Positions 1 to 9,890 of a DNA stretch of 64,000 bases are shown here, piece after piece; position 1 is the stretch's first letter, and every line of letters starts with the position of its first letter. Source of the stretch: Vicingaceae bacterium (GTDB lineage Bacteria > Bacteroidota > Bacteroidia > Flavobacteriales_E > Vicingaceae); contig JAGYIE010000003.1 of the NCBI GenBank assembly GCA_018402765.1, positions 248,001 to 312,000 on the forward strand, in the 5' to 3' direction. The notes beneath the pieces were generated by a model, which had not been told where the DNA came from, made no database searches, and saw only the letters and a program-made list of their open reading frames with translations. Position numbers and translations under genes: made by a program.

Positions 1-483
1 TGTGGTTGCCAATAAGGCTCCAACATTTATACCTATATAAAAGATTGTAAATCCTGAGTCTCTACGGGGATCATTTTCACGATATAGCTTACCAACAATA
101 GTAGAAATATTGGCTTTGAAATATCCATTTCCAATAATTAATGCTCCCATACCAATTAGCATCATGTTTTCGTTACCGCCGAGTAATAGGAATTCACCAA
201 TAGCCATTAATACTGCTCCTAGCATTACTGCATATCTGTAACCTAGGTATTTATCTGCCATTTTTCCTCCTAAAATTGGAGCAGCATATACTAGACCTGT
301 GTAAGCACCATAAATCAATGAAGCTTCAGCATCTCCTTTCATAAGAGACTTTACTAGGAATAACGTCAATAATGTTCTCATTCCATAGTAACAGAATCTT
401 TCCCACATCTCCGAGAAGAATAAGGTCATCAGACCTCTTGGTTGACTTTCCATTTTTTCTATTTGCGTGTTTGCTTCACTCAT
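1..483 (-). CDS. POT/PTR-family peptide MFS transporter, N-terminal part (gene runs off the left edge)
   Basis: Open minus-strand frame absent from the ORF track because it has no stop in the window. Start CAT at 481-483. Translation begins MSEANTQIEKMESQPRGLMTLFFSEMWERFCYYGMRTLLTLFLV...; the FxEMWERFxYYGMR motif is typical of POT transporters. Confidence 0.9.
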   Translation of the reverse strand, partial: MSEANTQIEKMESQPRGLMTLFFSEMWERFCYYGMRTLLTLFLVKSLMKGDAEASLIYGAYTGLVYAAPILGGKMADKYLGYRYAVMLGAVLMAIGEFLLLGGNENMMLIGMGALIIGNGYFKANISTIVGKLYRENDPRRDSGFTIFYIGINVGALLATT

Positions 484-562
484 ATACTTATTTGTTTGTT
501 GATTTTTATTTAAGTGCCCTAAAGTAGTAAAATTTAACTTTAGTTATTATTTTATTCTTTTG

Positions 563-2746
563 TTATAGATTCTCTTTAATAAAGTTGGTCATTTGGGTGT
601 ACAAAAAGAAACGTGTATTGCCTCCGTATATACCGTGATTTTTATTGGGGTAAGCAAACTGATCAAACTGCTTATTCGCATTAATTAAGGCTGTTGTCAT
701 TTCTGCAGTGTTCTGAAAATGAACATTGTCGTCTGCTGTCCCATGAATCAATAAGTATTTCCCTTCTAGTTTCTCTACGTGATTAATTGGGGAGTTGTCA
801 TCATAGCCTTCAGGGTTTTCTTGAGGTGTTTGCATATAACGCTCGGTGTAGATGGAATCATAAAAACGCCAATTCGTAACTGGTGCAACTGCAATAGCCA
901 TTTTAAACTCATCAGCACCTTTTAACAATAGATTTGACGACATAAAACCACCATAACTCCAGCCTTGTACGCCAATCCGATCAGCATCTATATAAGGAAG
1001 AGAAGCGAAATATTTAGCTGCTTCTATCTGATCTTCTACTTCTAGTTTTCCTAATTGTTTGTAGGTACACTTTTTAAATTCTGCTCCTCGCGCCCCCGTA
1101 CCTCTATTGTCCACTGATACTACAATATAGCCTTGTTGTGCTAGCATTTGGTGCCAGAAGTAATTAGAACTTCCCCAACTGTCGGTTACTGTTTGTGATC
1201 CTGGGCCTCCATAAATGGTCAAGAATACCGGGTATTTTTTAGAAGGGTCAAAATTTGCTGGCTTAATCATCCATGCATTCAACGATACACCTTGAGAAGT
1301 TTCAAAAGAGAAAAACTCTTTAGGAGCAATTGCTAATTGATCAAGTTTGTCGTTTAGCGTTTTATTGTCTTCTAATACACGTTTAACTTTTCCATTATTT
1401 GTATTTAATGTAATGTAATATGGATGGTTAGCATCTGTATGGTAGTTGATAAAGTAGTCGTAAGAGTTACTAAAAGTTGCGTTATTAGTTCCTGCCTTTG
1501 CGGTCAATTTCTTTTTATCTTTTCCATTTAAACTAATGCTGTAAACATGTCTTTCCATAGGAGAGACCTCAGCAGATTGGAAGTATATTTTTTTATTTTT
1601 AGTGTCAATCCCATAAAGTTCGGTAACATCAAAATCTCCTTTAGTGATCTGTTTAGCTTTGCTTCCGTTTAAAAAATGCTGATAAAGATGATTGAATCCA
1701 TCTCTTTCACTTAAAACAACAAAGCTTTTTTGATCGTCCATAAATTGTATAAAAAATGGCATCTCAATATAGGTTGTAGATGTTTCTGTAAAAGCGGTTT
1801 TTACTTTTCCTGTTTCTGTGTTGGCGATGTTAATGTCTAACTCATTTTGGTGACGATTGCTGCAAAGTAAAGCGAGTTGATTGGCTGTTTTTGTCCAATG
1901 CATCGCAGTAATGTATTCATATGGTTTGTTCAATTCTACATCAACAGTTTTGGAGTTGTCTAGGTGATAGACATGAATACTTACTGTCGAATTCTCTTCT
2001 CCCGCTTTTGGGTATTTAAACTCGTAATCAGTAGGGTATAGGCTTCCATACATCGCCATGTTGAATTGTTTTACATTCGATTCATCAAATTTGTAATACG
2101 CTAGTTGACCACCATCATTTGACCATTCGAACGCTTGAACCAACACCAATTCTTCTTCATAAACCCAATCAGAAGCTCCGTTGATTATTTTGTTATATTC
2201 TCCATCGGTACTGACTGCTGTTTCATTCATTGTTTTAAGATCAACAAAGAATAGATTGTTATCTCGCACGAATGCAACCTTATCAGCTGCAGGAGAAAAG
2301 CTAGCATATAGCTGTTTGTTACCTTCGGCTAGTTTTTGTAATTTTTTGGATGTTAAATCAATTACAAAGTAGTCAGCTTTACTGGAATGTCTGTAAATGC
2401 TTTCTTGATTAGTTGCAATAAGCATCTTTTTTTCATCAGCACTAAAGCTGTATTCATTGATGCGAATCGGTTTGTCATCGTATTTTAATTCTCCTGGCTT
2501 TATTAAGGTATCTACTGCAGCACCTGTGCTATATTGATACTTTACGACAAAAGTTCCCTTTTTTGAGCTTTCTAAAGTAGTATAATGCAAACCATCATTC
2601 ATAGAAGTGAGTCCACTCACATATTTAGGACTGTAACTGTAATTTTTCCAGATGTCTTCTAAAGATATTTGATCATTTTTTTGTGCGCGTATTGAGCCTG
2701 AATACCCAATAATCAATGCTGTAGTAGCAAGAATAATCTTATTCAT
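563..2746 (-). CDS. Dipeptidyl peptidase IV-like S9 family serine peptidase
   Basis: Signal peptide, N-terminal beta-propeller, C-terminal alpha/beta hydrolase with GWSYGGF nucleophile motif, DDNVH and KNHGIYGG motifs; DW(V)YEEE motif of DPP4. Confidence 0.93.
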   Translation of the reverse strand: MNKIILATTALIIGYSGSIRAQKNDQISLEDIWKNYSYSPKYVSGLTSMNDGLHYTTLESSKKGTFVVKYQYSTGAAVDTLIKPGELKYDDKPIRINEYSFSADEKKMLIATNQESIYRHSSKADYFVIDLTSKKLQKLAEGNKQLYASFSPAADKVAFVRDNNLFFVDLKTMNETAVSTDGEYNKIINGASDWVYEEELVLVQAFEWSNDGGQLAYYKFDESNVKQFNMAMYGSLYPTDYEFKYPKAGEENSTVSIHVYHLDNSKTVDVELNKPYEYITAMHWTKTANQLALLCSNRHQNELDINIANTETGKVKTAFTETSTTYIEMPFFIQFMDDQKSFVVLSERDGFNHLYQHFLNGSKAKQITKGDFDVTELYGIDTKNKKIYFQSAEVSPMERHVYSISLNGKDKKKLTAKAGTNNATFSNSYDYFINYHTDANHPYYITLNTNNGKVKRVLEDNKTLNDKLDQLAIAPKEFFSFETSQGVSLNAWMIKPANFDPSKKYPVFLTIYGGPGSQTVTDSWGSSNYFWHQMLAQQGYIVVSVDNRGTGARGAEFKKCTYKQLGKLEVEDQIEAAKYFASLPYIDADRIGVQGWSYGGFMSSNLLLKGADEFKMAIAVAPVTNWRFYDSIYTERYMQTPQENPEGYDDNSPINHVEKLEGKYLLIHGTADDNVHFQNTAEMTTALINANKQFDQFAYPNKNHGIYGGNTRFFLYTQMTNFIKENL

Positions 2747-2867
2747 AAATGAGAAATTAATTTTACGTGGCTCGAATTTACTTAATTCTTAATAAAAACA
2801 AGTGCTAGGAGTGATGAGCGGTATTGATTTTATTTTAAATAGAAACTGATTCTTTATTGATTGAAGC

Positions 2868-4604
2868 TTACTTATTAATTGAAATTCTGTTATTTTCTTT
2901 ATTTGGTAGGATGGTTTGAAATAAAAATCCAAAAAAGATAACCAGGGCAGGCCCAATAAGGTTATACCATAAATACCCAATTTCATAGATGCCACTTCTA
3001 TTCAGATAAAATAAAACACCTATTAAAATCTGCGAAATAACTGCTGAGATAAAGATGGCATTCCCTTTAATGTATTTAAAGAAAAAGGCGACTAAGAATA
3101 CACCTAGAATTGTTCCGTAGAATAACGACCCTAATATGTTTACTGCTTCGATTAGGTTTTCAAAAAGGCTAGCTAGGGTTGCAAATATTATCGCAAAAAC
3201 ACCGAATAATCCCGTCAATAATTTTGAAGCTTTTAGGTAGTGGGTTTCTGAGCCTTCTTTTTTGAAATTTCGTTTGTACATATCTACCGTTGCAGTAGAA
3301 CCCAACGCATTTAATTCGGATGAGGTTGATGACATTGCAGCAGAAAAAATTACAGCCAAAAGCAATCCAATAATTCCAATGGGGAGATAGTTGATTACGA
3401 AAGTAATGAAGATGTAATCATCGTCTTTTGTTTCAGCTTTTTCATCTGCTTTTAAGATAAGCGCTTTACTTTCTTCTCTTAGATCATCAGCTTTGGCTTG
3501 AAGTGAATTAATTGTATTTTTTTTCTGTTCAATTATGGCTATTTCTCCACTCTCCTTTGCGGCAAGAAAGTCTAATTGTGCTTGTTTTTTTGTTTCTATT
3601 AGTTGGTTATAATTATTCTCTAATACCTCAAATTCTGTTACATATTCTGATTGTTTTACTTTTGCAATATTCGCCTCGTTGAAATGGATTGGAGGAGTGG
3701 TAAATTGATAAAATATAAATACCATTACCCCGACGAAGAGAATAAAAAATTGCATTGGAATTTTCAGCAGTCCATTAAACATTAATCCCAAGCGGCTTTC
3801 TTTTACTGAACTGCCCGATAAATAACGTTGTACTTGCGATTGATCAGTCCCAAAATAGGAAAGTTGTAAGAAAAGGCCACCAATTAAACCTGACCAGATA
3901 TTGTACTTTGACTCAGGGTTGAATTCCGTGTCTATGATATTTAATTTACCCATAGCGCCTGCGATATCTATAGATTCTCCAAAGCTTATTGATTCTCCAA
4001 TGAACGATATTAACATCCCAAAGGCGATAAACATTCCTAAGAATATGATGCCCATTTGTTGCTTATGGGTTTGGCTTACAGCTTTCGTTCCACCTGATAC
4101 GGTATAAATTATTACCAAAATACCAATAAATAGGATGGTGAAATTTAGACTCCAGCCTACGATTTGAGAAAGAATAATAGCAGGTGCATAAATGGTTATA
4201 CCTGCTGCTAAGCCACGTTGAACGAGAAATAGAATTGCGGTAAGCGCTCTTGTTTTATTGTCAAAACGAGATTCTAAAAATTCATAAGCCGTATAAACTT
4301 TAAGTCGGTAATAAAGGGGAATAAATACCGCTGATATAATAATCATGGCTAGCGGTAGCCCGAAATAGAATTGCACGAAGCCCATTCCTTCCATATACGC
4401 TTGCCCCGGCGTGGATAGAAAGGTGATAGCACTAGCTTGAGTAGCCATTACAGAAAGACCTATGGTCCACCAGTTTGATGCTTTATCTCCAAGTAGGTAG
4501 CTCTCAATGTTTTTACTACCTCGAGTTTTCCATATTCCGTAAGCAACTATTGTGAAAAGGGTGGTGAGCATTACTGCCCAATCGATCCAACTTAATTCCG
4601 TCAT
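2868..4604 (-). CDS. Sodium:solute symporter (SSS) family transporter with a charged coiled-coil-like insertion
   Basis: Multiple TM helices, SSS-type motifs (LSVMATQASAITFLSTPGQAY, YTVSGGTKAVSQTHKQQ). Hydrophilic insertion of about 80 aa (NEANIAKVKQSEY...EKAETKDDD) between TM segments. Confidence 0.9.
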   Translation of the reverse strand: MTELSWIDWAVMLTTLFTIVAYGIWKTRGSKNIESYLLGDKASNWWTIGLSVMATQASAITFLSTPGQAYMEGMGFVQFYFGLPLAMIIISAVFIPLYYRLKVYTAYEFLESRFDNKTRALTAILFLVQRGLAAGITIYAPAIILSQIVGWSLNFTILFIGILVIIYTVSGGTKAVSQTHKQQMGIIFLGMFIAFGMLISFIGESISFGESIDIAGAMGKLNIIDTEFNPESKYNIWSGLIGGLFLQLSYFGTDQSQVQRYLSGSSVKESRLGLMFNGLLKIPMQFFILFVGVMVFIFYQFTTPPIHFNEANIAKVKQSEYVTEFEVLENNYNQLIETKKQAQLDFLAAKESGEIAIIEQKKNTINSLQAKADDLREESKALILKADEKAETKDDDYIFITFVINYLPIGIIGLLLAVIFSAAMSSTSSELNALGSTATVDMYKRNFKKEGSETHYLKASKLLTGLFGVFAIIFATLASLFENLIEAVNILGSLFYGTILGVFLVAFFFKYIKGNAIFISAVISQILIGVLFYLNRSGIYEIGYLWYNLIGPALVIFFGFLFQTILPNKENNRISINK

Positions 4605-4671
4605 GATTTAGCTAAAATTACAGCTAACAAGAGTAAGCATTTACTATAAAAGAGGAGGGGATTATGATTTG

Positions 4672-5391
4672 TTAACCTTCGAAATGTAAGGAAAGAATAA
4701 ACATCTTGGGTAGCATTCGATCAATAGGGTTAGAAAATATAGTGTTATCTCTAATTAAAATATTGCTGATCCCGTAAGACATTTTTCCTTCGATTGAGAA
4801 TTTGAAATAAGGTAAAAAGAAATCAGTACCGATACCAAATTCGGCAGCCATAAATGAGGATGCGGTTTTAACAATTGGTTCATTAAGTGTTGAATTATCA
4901 ACATTTTCATTTGAGGCTAAATCAATAACATATTTACCTCCACCCACTAAATATGCAGCAAAATTATTTAATCGCTTAGATCTATATTTTAGGAGTAATG
5001 GTAGCTCTATATAGGTAGATTCAACAGCTTTTAGTAAAGTTTCGGTGCTTACGACTCCCTCTTTCTGCGTTTTGAAGGTGTAATTAATGTTTCTTTGGGA
5101 GAAAGACAAGCTAGGTAAAAAGCGAATAGAGACAAATTCGTTAAAATGCAGAGCGGAAACAATACCTAAATTAAAGCCACTTTGGCCATCTACGCTGATT
5201 GTAAGTAAAGAATCGTCGACGAAATCAATATTTTTACGGTCTAGTGTGTATCCCGCTGAATTTAAACCTAAAGTAAATCCAAAATGAACTCGTTTCTGTT
5301 TGAAAAGGGGTAAGTTTTCAACTTTTGGCTTCTGAGCAAATGCAGCAAAACTTAAAGAAGTAAGAAGGATTAAAGATAATATGCTTTTCAT
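4672..5391 (-). CDS. porT: Outer-membrane beta-barrel protein, PorT-like (type IX secretion associated)
   Basis: Signal peptide, about 240 aa OMP beta-barrel pattern (PLFKQKRVHFGFTLGLN...FILSLHFEG), immediately downstream of ubiE, a known Bacteroidota synteny for porT. Confidence 0.78.
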   Translation of the reverse strand: MKSILSLILLTSLSFAAFAQKPKVENLPLFKQKRVHFGFTLGLNSAGYTLDRKNIDFVDDSLLTISVDGQSGFNLGIVSALHFNEFVSIRFLPSLSFSQRNINYTFKTQKEGVVSTETLLKAVESTYIELPLLLKYRSKRLNNFAAYLVGGGKYVIDLASNENVDNSTLNEPIVKTASSFMAAEFGIGTDFFLPYFKFSIEGKMSYGISNILIRDNTIFSNPIDRMLPKMFILSLHFEG

Positions 5392-5431
5392 AGATCGATT
5401 TATTCTACCTACAAACGTAAGCAGAAGATTT

Positions 5432-6163
5432 TTATTTCTCTCCTAAATATATACTTGCTATTCCAAAAAATAACGGGTAGGTTGTTATGTTCTTATATCC
5501 ACATTTTTGATAAATTTCCACAAAGTCGATTCCTTCAGGGAAAGCATTTACCGATTCTGGAAGGTAGGTGTATGCAGAACTGTCTTTAGAAACTAGCTTA
5601 CCAATTACAGGAAGTATGTTCAAAAAGTAAAAGTTATAGACCTGCTTTATGGGAAATTTTTTAGGTTTAGAGAATTCTAAAACTGCAGTTTTTCCGCCTG
5701 GTCTTAGCACTCGATTCATCTCAGAAAGGCCTTTTTCTAAGTTTTCAAAGTTTCTCACTCCAAATCCCACCGTTATCGCATCAAAGTGATTATCATTAAA
5801 AGGAAGATTTTCCGAGTCGCCAAGTAACATCTCTATCCGATCATCAAATCCATTCTTTTTCATTTTTACTTTACCAACTTCTAGCATGCCAGAGCTAATG
5901 TCGATACCTATAACTTTATTTGGGTTAAGCGCTAAAGCTTCAATCGCAAAATCACCTGTTCCCGTTGCTACATCTAGTATTGTTTTGGGCTGTATTGATT
6001 TGAGTAATTTAATTGCTTTTTTTCGCCAAATTATATCAATTCCTAAGGAAAGAAAATGATTCAAAAAGTCATAACGAGCCGATATATTATTGAACATTTC
6101 GGCTACTTGCTCTTTCTTGCCGTCTGTTTTATTTTTGTATGGTAAAACTGTTTCTTCTTTCAT
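5432..6163 (-). CDS. ubiE: Demethylmenaquinone/2-methoxy-6-polyprenyl-1,4-benzoquinol methyltransferase
   Basis: MFNNISARYDFLNHFLSLGIDIIWRKKA, DVATGTGDFAIEA, GVRNFENLEKGLSEMNRVLRPGG: classical UbiE motifs. Confidence 0.95.
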   Translation of the reverse strand: MKEETVLPYKNKTDGKKEQVAEMFNNISARYDFLNHFLSLGIDIIWRKKAIKLLKSIQPKTILDVATGTGDFAIEALALNPNKVIGIDISSGMLEVGKVKMKKNGFDDRIEMLLGDSENLPFNDNHFDAITVGFGVRNFENLEKGLSEMNRVLRPGGKTAVLEFSKPKKFPIKQVYNFYFLNILPVIGKLVSKDSSAYTYLPESVNAFPEGIDFVEIYQKCGYKNITTYPLFFGIASIYLGEK

Positions 6164-6165
6164 AA

Positions 6166-7479
6166 CTAGACAACTTCTTCTATTTGAACTTTAGCAAGCA
6201 TTAAACCTTCATAATCCAATTTAAATGGAATAACTCGTTTGAGCTGATTCACAAAGTTTGGATTGAATGGTGCTTTTATTTTTAGGTAATTTTCAGTGAA
6301 ACCATGCATAAACCCGTCATGATTTTCAGTTTCAAATAAAACAGTAACCGGTTTTCCTAATTGTTGTTCATAGAAAAAGCGTTTCTTTTTGTCTGATAAC
6401 ATATGTAATTGCTTACTTCTTTCTTTTCGAATTTCTATTGGCACCACGTCGGTACTTCTAACCGCTGTAGTGTTATTTCTTTCTGAATAGGTGAATACAT
6501 GCAAATAAGAAATATCTAGATCCTTTAAAAAGTGGACAGTTTTTAAAAACTCTTCATCTGTTTCTCCGGGATATCCCACAATTACGTCTACACCAATGCA
6601 AGCGTCAGGCATCAATGTTTTTATTTGTTGTATCCTATTTGCATACAAAGAGGTATCGTATCTTCTTCGCATTAATTTTAGAACGGCATCACTTCCTGAC
6701 TGAAGAGGGATATGAAAATGTGGTACAAATCGCTTACTGGTGGAAACGAAATCGATTATTTCATTGGTTAATAAGTTGGGTTCAATAGAAGAAATTCGAA
6801 ATCGATTAATCCCTGATACTTCATCCAATTCTTTTACTAAATCAAAGAAGCTTTCATCTGTGCCTTTCCCAAAATCGCCAATATTTACACCTGTTAATAC
6901 AATCTCTTTTACATCTGTAAGTGCTACTTCTTTTGCTACTTTAATTGTTTGGGTAACATTATTGCTTCTACTTCTTCCTCTTGCTAGAGGAATTGTACAA
7001 AACGAACAGAAATAATCACAACCATCTTGAACTTTTAAAAAAGTGCGTGTTCTATCACCAATGGAATATGAAGGGAAGAATTCTTTAACATGTTTGATCT
7101 CGGAGGTCACAATTTTAGAAGCTTTTTCAGCATCAACCTCTTCTATGTGCTTCAGAATGTTAAATTTTTCAGCTGCACCTAAAACCATATTAACTCCTTT
7201 GATTTTAGAAATTTCTTCAGGCTTTAATTGCGCGTAACAACCAATAATTGCAACATAAGAATCAGGAGAAATCTTTTTAGCTTGCTTAACTAGTTGTTTG
7301 CATTTTTTGTCTGCATTCTCAGTTACAGAGCAAGTATTAATAATAAAAATATCAGGTTGGTCGTGAAAGTCTACACGAGCATAGCCTTCTTCTTCAAACG
7401 TGCGTGCGATTCCTGATGTTTCAGAAAAATTGAGTTTACATCCTAACGTATAAAAAGCAACTTTTTTACTATGATTCAT
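6166..7479 (-). CDS. mtaB: tRNA (N6-L-threonylcarbamoyladenosine(37)-C(2))-methylthiotransferase MtaB
   Basis: MTTase N-terminal domain (YTLGCKLNFSETS), radical-SAM CxxxCxxC (GCDYFCSFCTIPLARGRSRS), TRAM-like C-terminus. Confidence 0.93.
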   Translation of the reverse strand: MNHSKKVAFYTLGCKLNFSETSGIARTFEEEGYARVDFHDQPDIFIINTCSVTENADKKCKQLVKQAKKISPDSYVAIIGCYAQLKPEEISKIKGVNMVLGAAEKFNILKHIEEVDAEKASKIVTSEIKHVKEFFPSYSIGDRTRTFLKVQDGCDYFCSFCTIPLARGRSRSNNVTQTIKVAKEVALTDVKEIVLTGVNIGDFGKGTDESFFDLVKELDEVSGINRFRISSIEPNLLTNEIIDFVSTSKRFVPHFHIPLQSGSDAVLKLMRRRYDTSLYANRIQQIKTLMPDACIGVDVIVGYPGETDEEFLKTVHFLKDLDISYLHVFTYSERNNTTAVRSTDVVPIEIRKERSKQLHMLSDKKKRFFYEQQLGKPVTVLFETENHDGFMHGFTENYLKIKAPFNPNFVNQLKRVIPFKLDYEGLMLAKVQIEEVV

Positions 7480-7603
7480 AAGTGCACAAAGTTAACAAAA
7501 CAAGTAATAACTATTCGGAATAGTAGTAGTAGTAAATCTGCGATTTTTTAGTTTTTTTTAGGGTTTACCCTTATATTGACAAGAAATTTATCAAATTCGC
7601 ATT

Positions 7604-9235
7604 GTGTTAAGGAATATTGGTTTTATAGTAGTTGTTAGTTTTCTTTATGCGTGTAATTTTGCAGTTAGAGATATAGAAAACCTATCTATATTTAGGTATA
7701 ATGAAGCGAATGGTATCTCTTCTCTAGATCCGGCATTTGCTCGCAATATTGAAAATATATCAGCAGTTAATCAACTGTTTAATGGTTTAGTGCAGATGGG
7801 AGATGGGCTAAAGGTTCAACCCTGTATAGCCAAGTCATGGCAACTTTCTCAAGATCGATTAACCTATACTTTTTCTTTGCGTTCAGATGTTAATTTCCAT
7901 CCACATGAGGCGTTTAAGGCAAAAAACAGTCGAACGGTAACAGCTGAAGATTTTGTCTATTCATTTAATCGCTTGGCGAGTGAAGAGCTCGCCGCCCCTG
8001 GTGCATGGGTTTTAAATTTTGTTGAAAGAGTAGAGTCAGGCAAACTAGCTATGCAAGCGGTCGATGATACGACCTTGGAAATTCGATTAAAAAAGCCGTT
8101 TCCGCCATTTTTAGGGATTCTAACAATGCAATACTGCTCTGTAGTTCCCAAAGAAATAATTTCATACTATGGAGAAGATTTTAGATCTAATCCAATAGGA
8201 ACAGGTCCATTTAAATTTAAGTACTGGAGTGAATCAAATAAGCTGGTACTCTTAAAAAACGAAGATTATTTTGAGCGTGATAGTCTTGGTGAAAAATTGC
8301 CGTACCTCGATGCAATTAACGTTACATTTAATAAAGATGAGGAGGTTGCCTTTTTGCAATTTTTAAAAGGAGACTTAGATTATCTTTCAGGGTTAAACGG
8401 AAGTTATAAAGATGAGATTTTAAATAGCAATGGGCAGTTAAAATCAAAATATCAGGACCAAATTAGAATGGTTACAAATCCCTATTTGAATACGGAATAT
8501 CTCGGCTTTAATTTGTCAGGATTAGAGATTCAAAACAAAACATCCCCATTAGCCGACTTACGTGTGAGAAAGGCAATTAATTATAGCTTTGATCGCCATA
8601 AAATGATTGTATATTTAAGAAATGGAATCGGCACTGCTGCTGTGCAAGGTTTTATTCCAAAAGGACTTCCGGGATTTGATGAACAAATGGAAGGATATTC
8701 TTACAACTTGGATTCTGCACGATCTCTATTGGCACAAGCTGGTTATACAAATGATAACCCATTGCCAATAATTACGTTAAATACAACAGCACAGTATTTA
8801 GATTTATGTGAGTTTATACAGCATGAATTAAAACAAGTTGGATTTACAATAGATATTGAAGTAAATCCATCAGCAACCCATAATGAGTTAGTAGCTAAAG
8901 GAGAGCTTTTATTTTTTAGGAAATCATGGATTGCAGATTACCCTGATGCCGAAAACTATTTAGCACTTTTTTACAGAAAGAATGAAGCACCTGACGGTCC
9001 AAACTATACACACTTTAAGAATGAACTATTTGATCAACTTTATGATGCATCTCTCTTAATTGATAATGATTCTGTTCGTATTGATAGTTATCAGAAAATG
9101 AATCAGATAATAACTCAACATGCAGTGACAGTCCCCTTATTTTATGACCAAGTAGTTCGGTTTATTCCCATTCAAGTTAAGGGAGTAGGGATTAATGCAA
9201 TGAACTTATTAACCTTAAAGCATGCAATTAAGTAA
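7604..9235 (+). CDS. ABC transporter substrate-binding protein, family 5 (oligopeptide/dipeptide type), predicted lipoprotein
   Basis: GTG start, hydrophobic N-terminus ending in FLYACNF lipobox; SBP_bac_5 pattern (SLDPAFA, KPYFPPFLG-like, GTGPFKFKYW, RVRKAINYSFDRHKM). Confidence 0.88.
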   Translation: MLRNIGFIVVVSFLYACNFAVRDIENLSIFRYNEANGISSLDPAFARNIENISAVNQLFNGLVQMGDGLKVQPCIAKSWQLSQDRLTYTFSLRSDVNFHPHEAFKAKNSRTVTAEDFVYSFNRLASEELAAPGAWVLNFVERVESGKLAMQAVDDTTLEIRLKKPFPPFLGILTMQYCSVVPKEIISYYGEDFRSNPIGTGPFKFKYWSESNKLVLLKNEDYFERDSLGEKLPYLDAINVTFNKDEEVAFLQFLKGDLDYLSGLNGSYKDEILNSNGQLKSKYQDQIRMVTNPYLNTEYLGFNLSGLEIQNKTSPLADLRVRKAINYSFDRHKMIVYLRNGIGTAAVQGFIPKGLPGFDEQMEGYSYNLDSARSLLAQAGYTNDNPLPIITLNTTAQYLDLCEFIQHELKQVGFTIDIEVNPSATHNELVAKGELLFFRKSWIADYPDAENYLALFYRKNEAPDGPNYTHFKNELFDQLYDASLLIDNDSVRIDSYQKMNQIITQHAVTVPLFYDQVVRFIPIQVKGVGINAMNLLTLKHAIK

Positions 9236-9580
9236 AACCTTTACAAATAAAACCTACAGCTCTAATTTTATGCTTTTGCTTAGTGTTTTCGCTTTTTGCT
9301 TCAATGAAGTAAAGGACTTTAATTATTGGGATAATTTAGCCTAAAAAAAGAAGTTTAAATGCGATAGTCTATGATGCTTATATGATATAAAATCAATCAT
9401 ATATGGTTAAGTAGGGCCCGATGAATACGTAGAAATAACTTTTCTATTAACGCATGCCTCATTAATGGGAACTAAATTAGGTTCTGCATTATTGCAATTG
9501 AAAAATGGAAAGTAAATATTTAAAAAAATAAGCAGTCGGTATTTCTGGTTCGTTATTCTTATATAATCTACAGAATTCAA

Positions 9581-9886
9581 TTGCAAAAAGGTTTTTTGGC
9601 AAATGCAGAGTCGAGTGCAATCCTTGCAGTAAATTCATTTCGGACAAGTTCTACAGAGGACTTAGCAAAAATCTATAAGCGGCTGGCTGCGATTTTTTTT
9701 AAAATGGGTAAGTCTAAGCAATCTCTCTAGGAATTAATTAAAATTCCGGTTTTATATGATGAGGATGAAATTTATGATCAAATGGCTAAGGCGTATAACA
9801 ATAGGGGGAATGTATATCTCAGTTTGGGCGAATACAAAAAATCGTTAGAATACTTTAGTCTAGGGCGCAAATTAATTAGGAGGTAA
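9581..9886 (+). pseudogene. Remnant of a TPR-repeat protein with one internal stop
   Basis: One continuous frame with a single internal TAG: ...AKIYKRLAAIFFKMGKSKQSL*ELIKIPVLYDEDEIYDQMAKAYNNRGNVYLSLGEYKKSLEYFSLGRKLIRR*; the last repeat is a canonical TPR. Confidence 0.7.
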
Positions 9887-9890
9887 GTGA

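Noticed and set aside
2789-2995. 68-aa minus-strand ORF overlapping the SSS transporter 3' end
   Set aside because: Out-of-frame overlap with a confident gene; no homology-like features.
6740-7015. 91-aa plus-strand ORF
   Set aside because: Antisense to mtaB, including the radical-SAM motif region; no domain.
9384-9410. TATATGAT-N9-ATCATATA inverted repeat
   Set aside because: Short, AT-rich and inside decayed intergenic DNA; plausible by chance in a low-GC genome.
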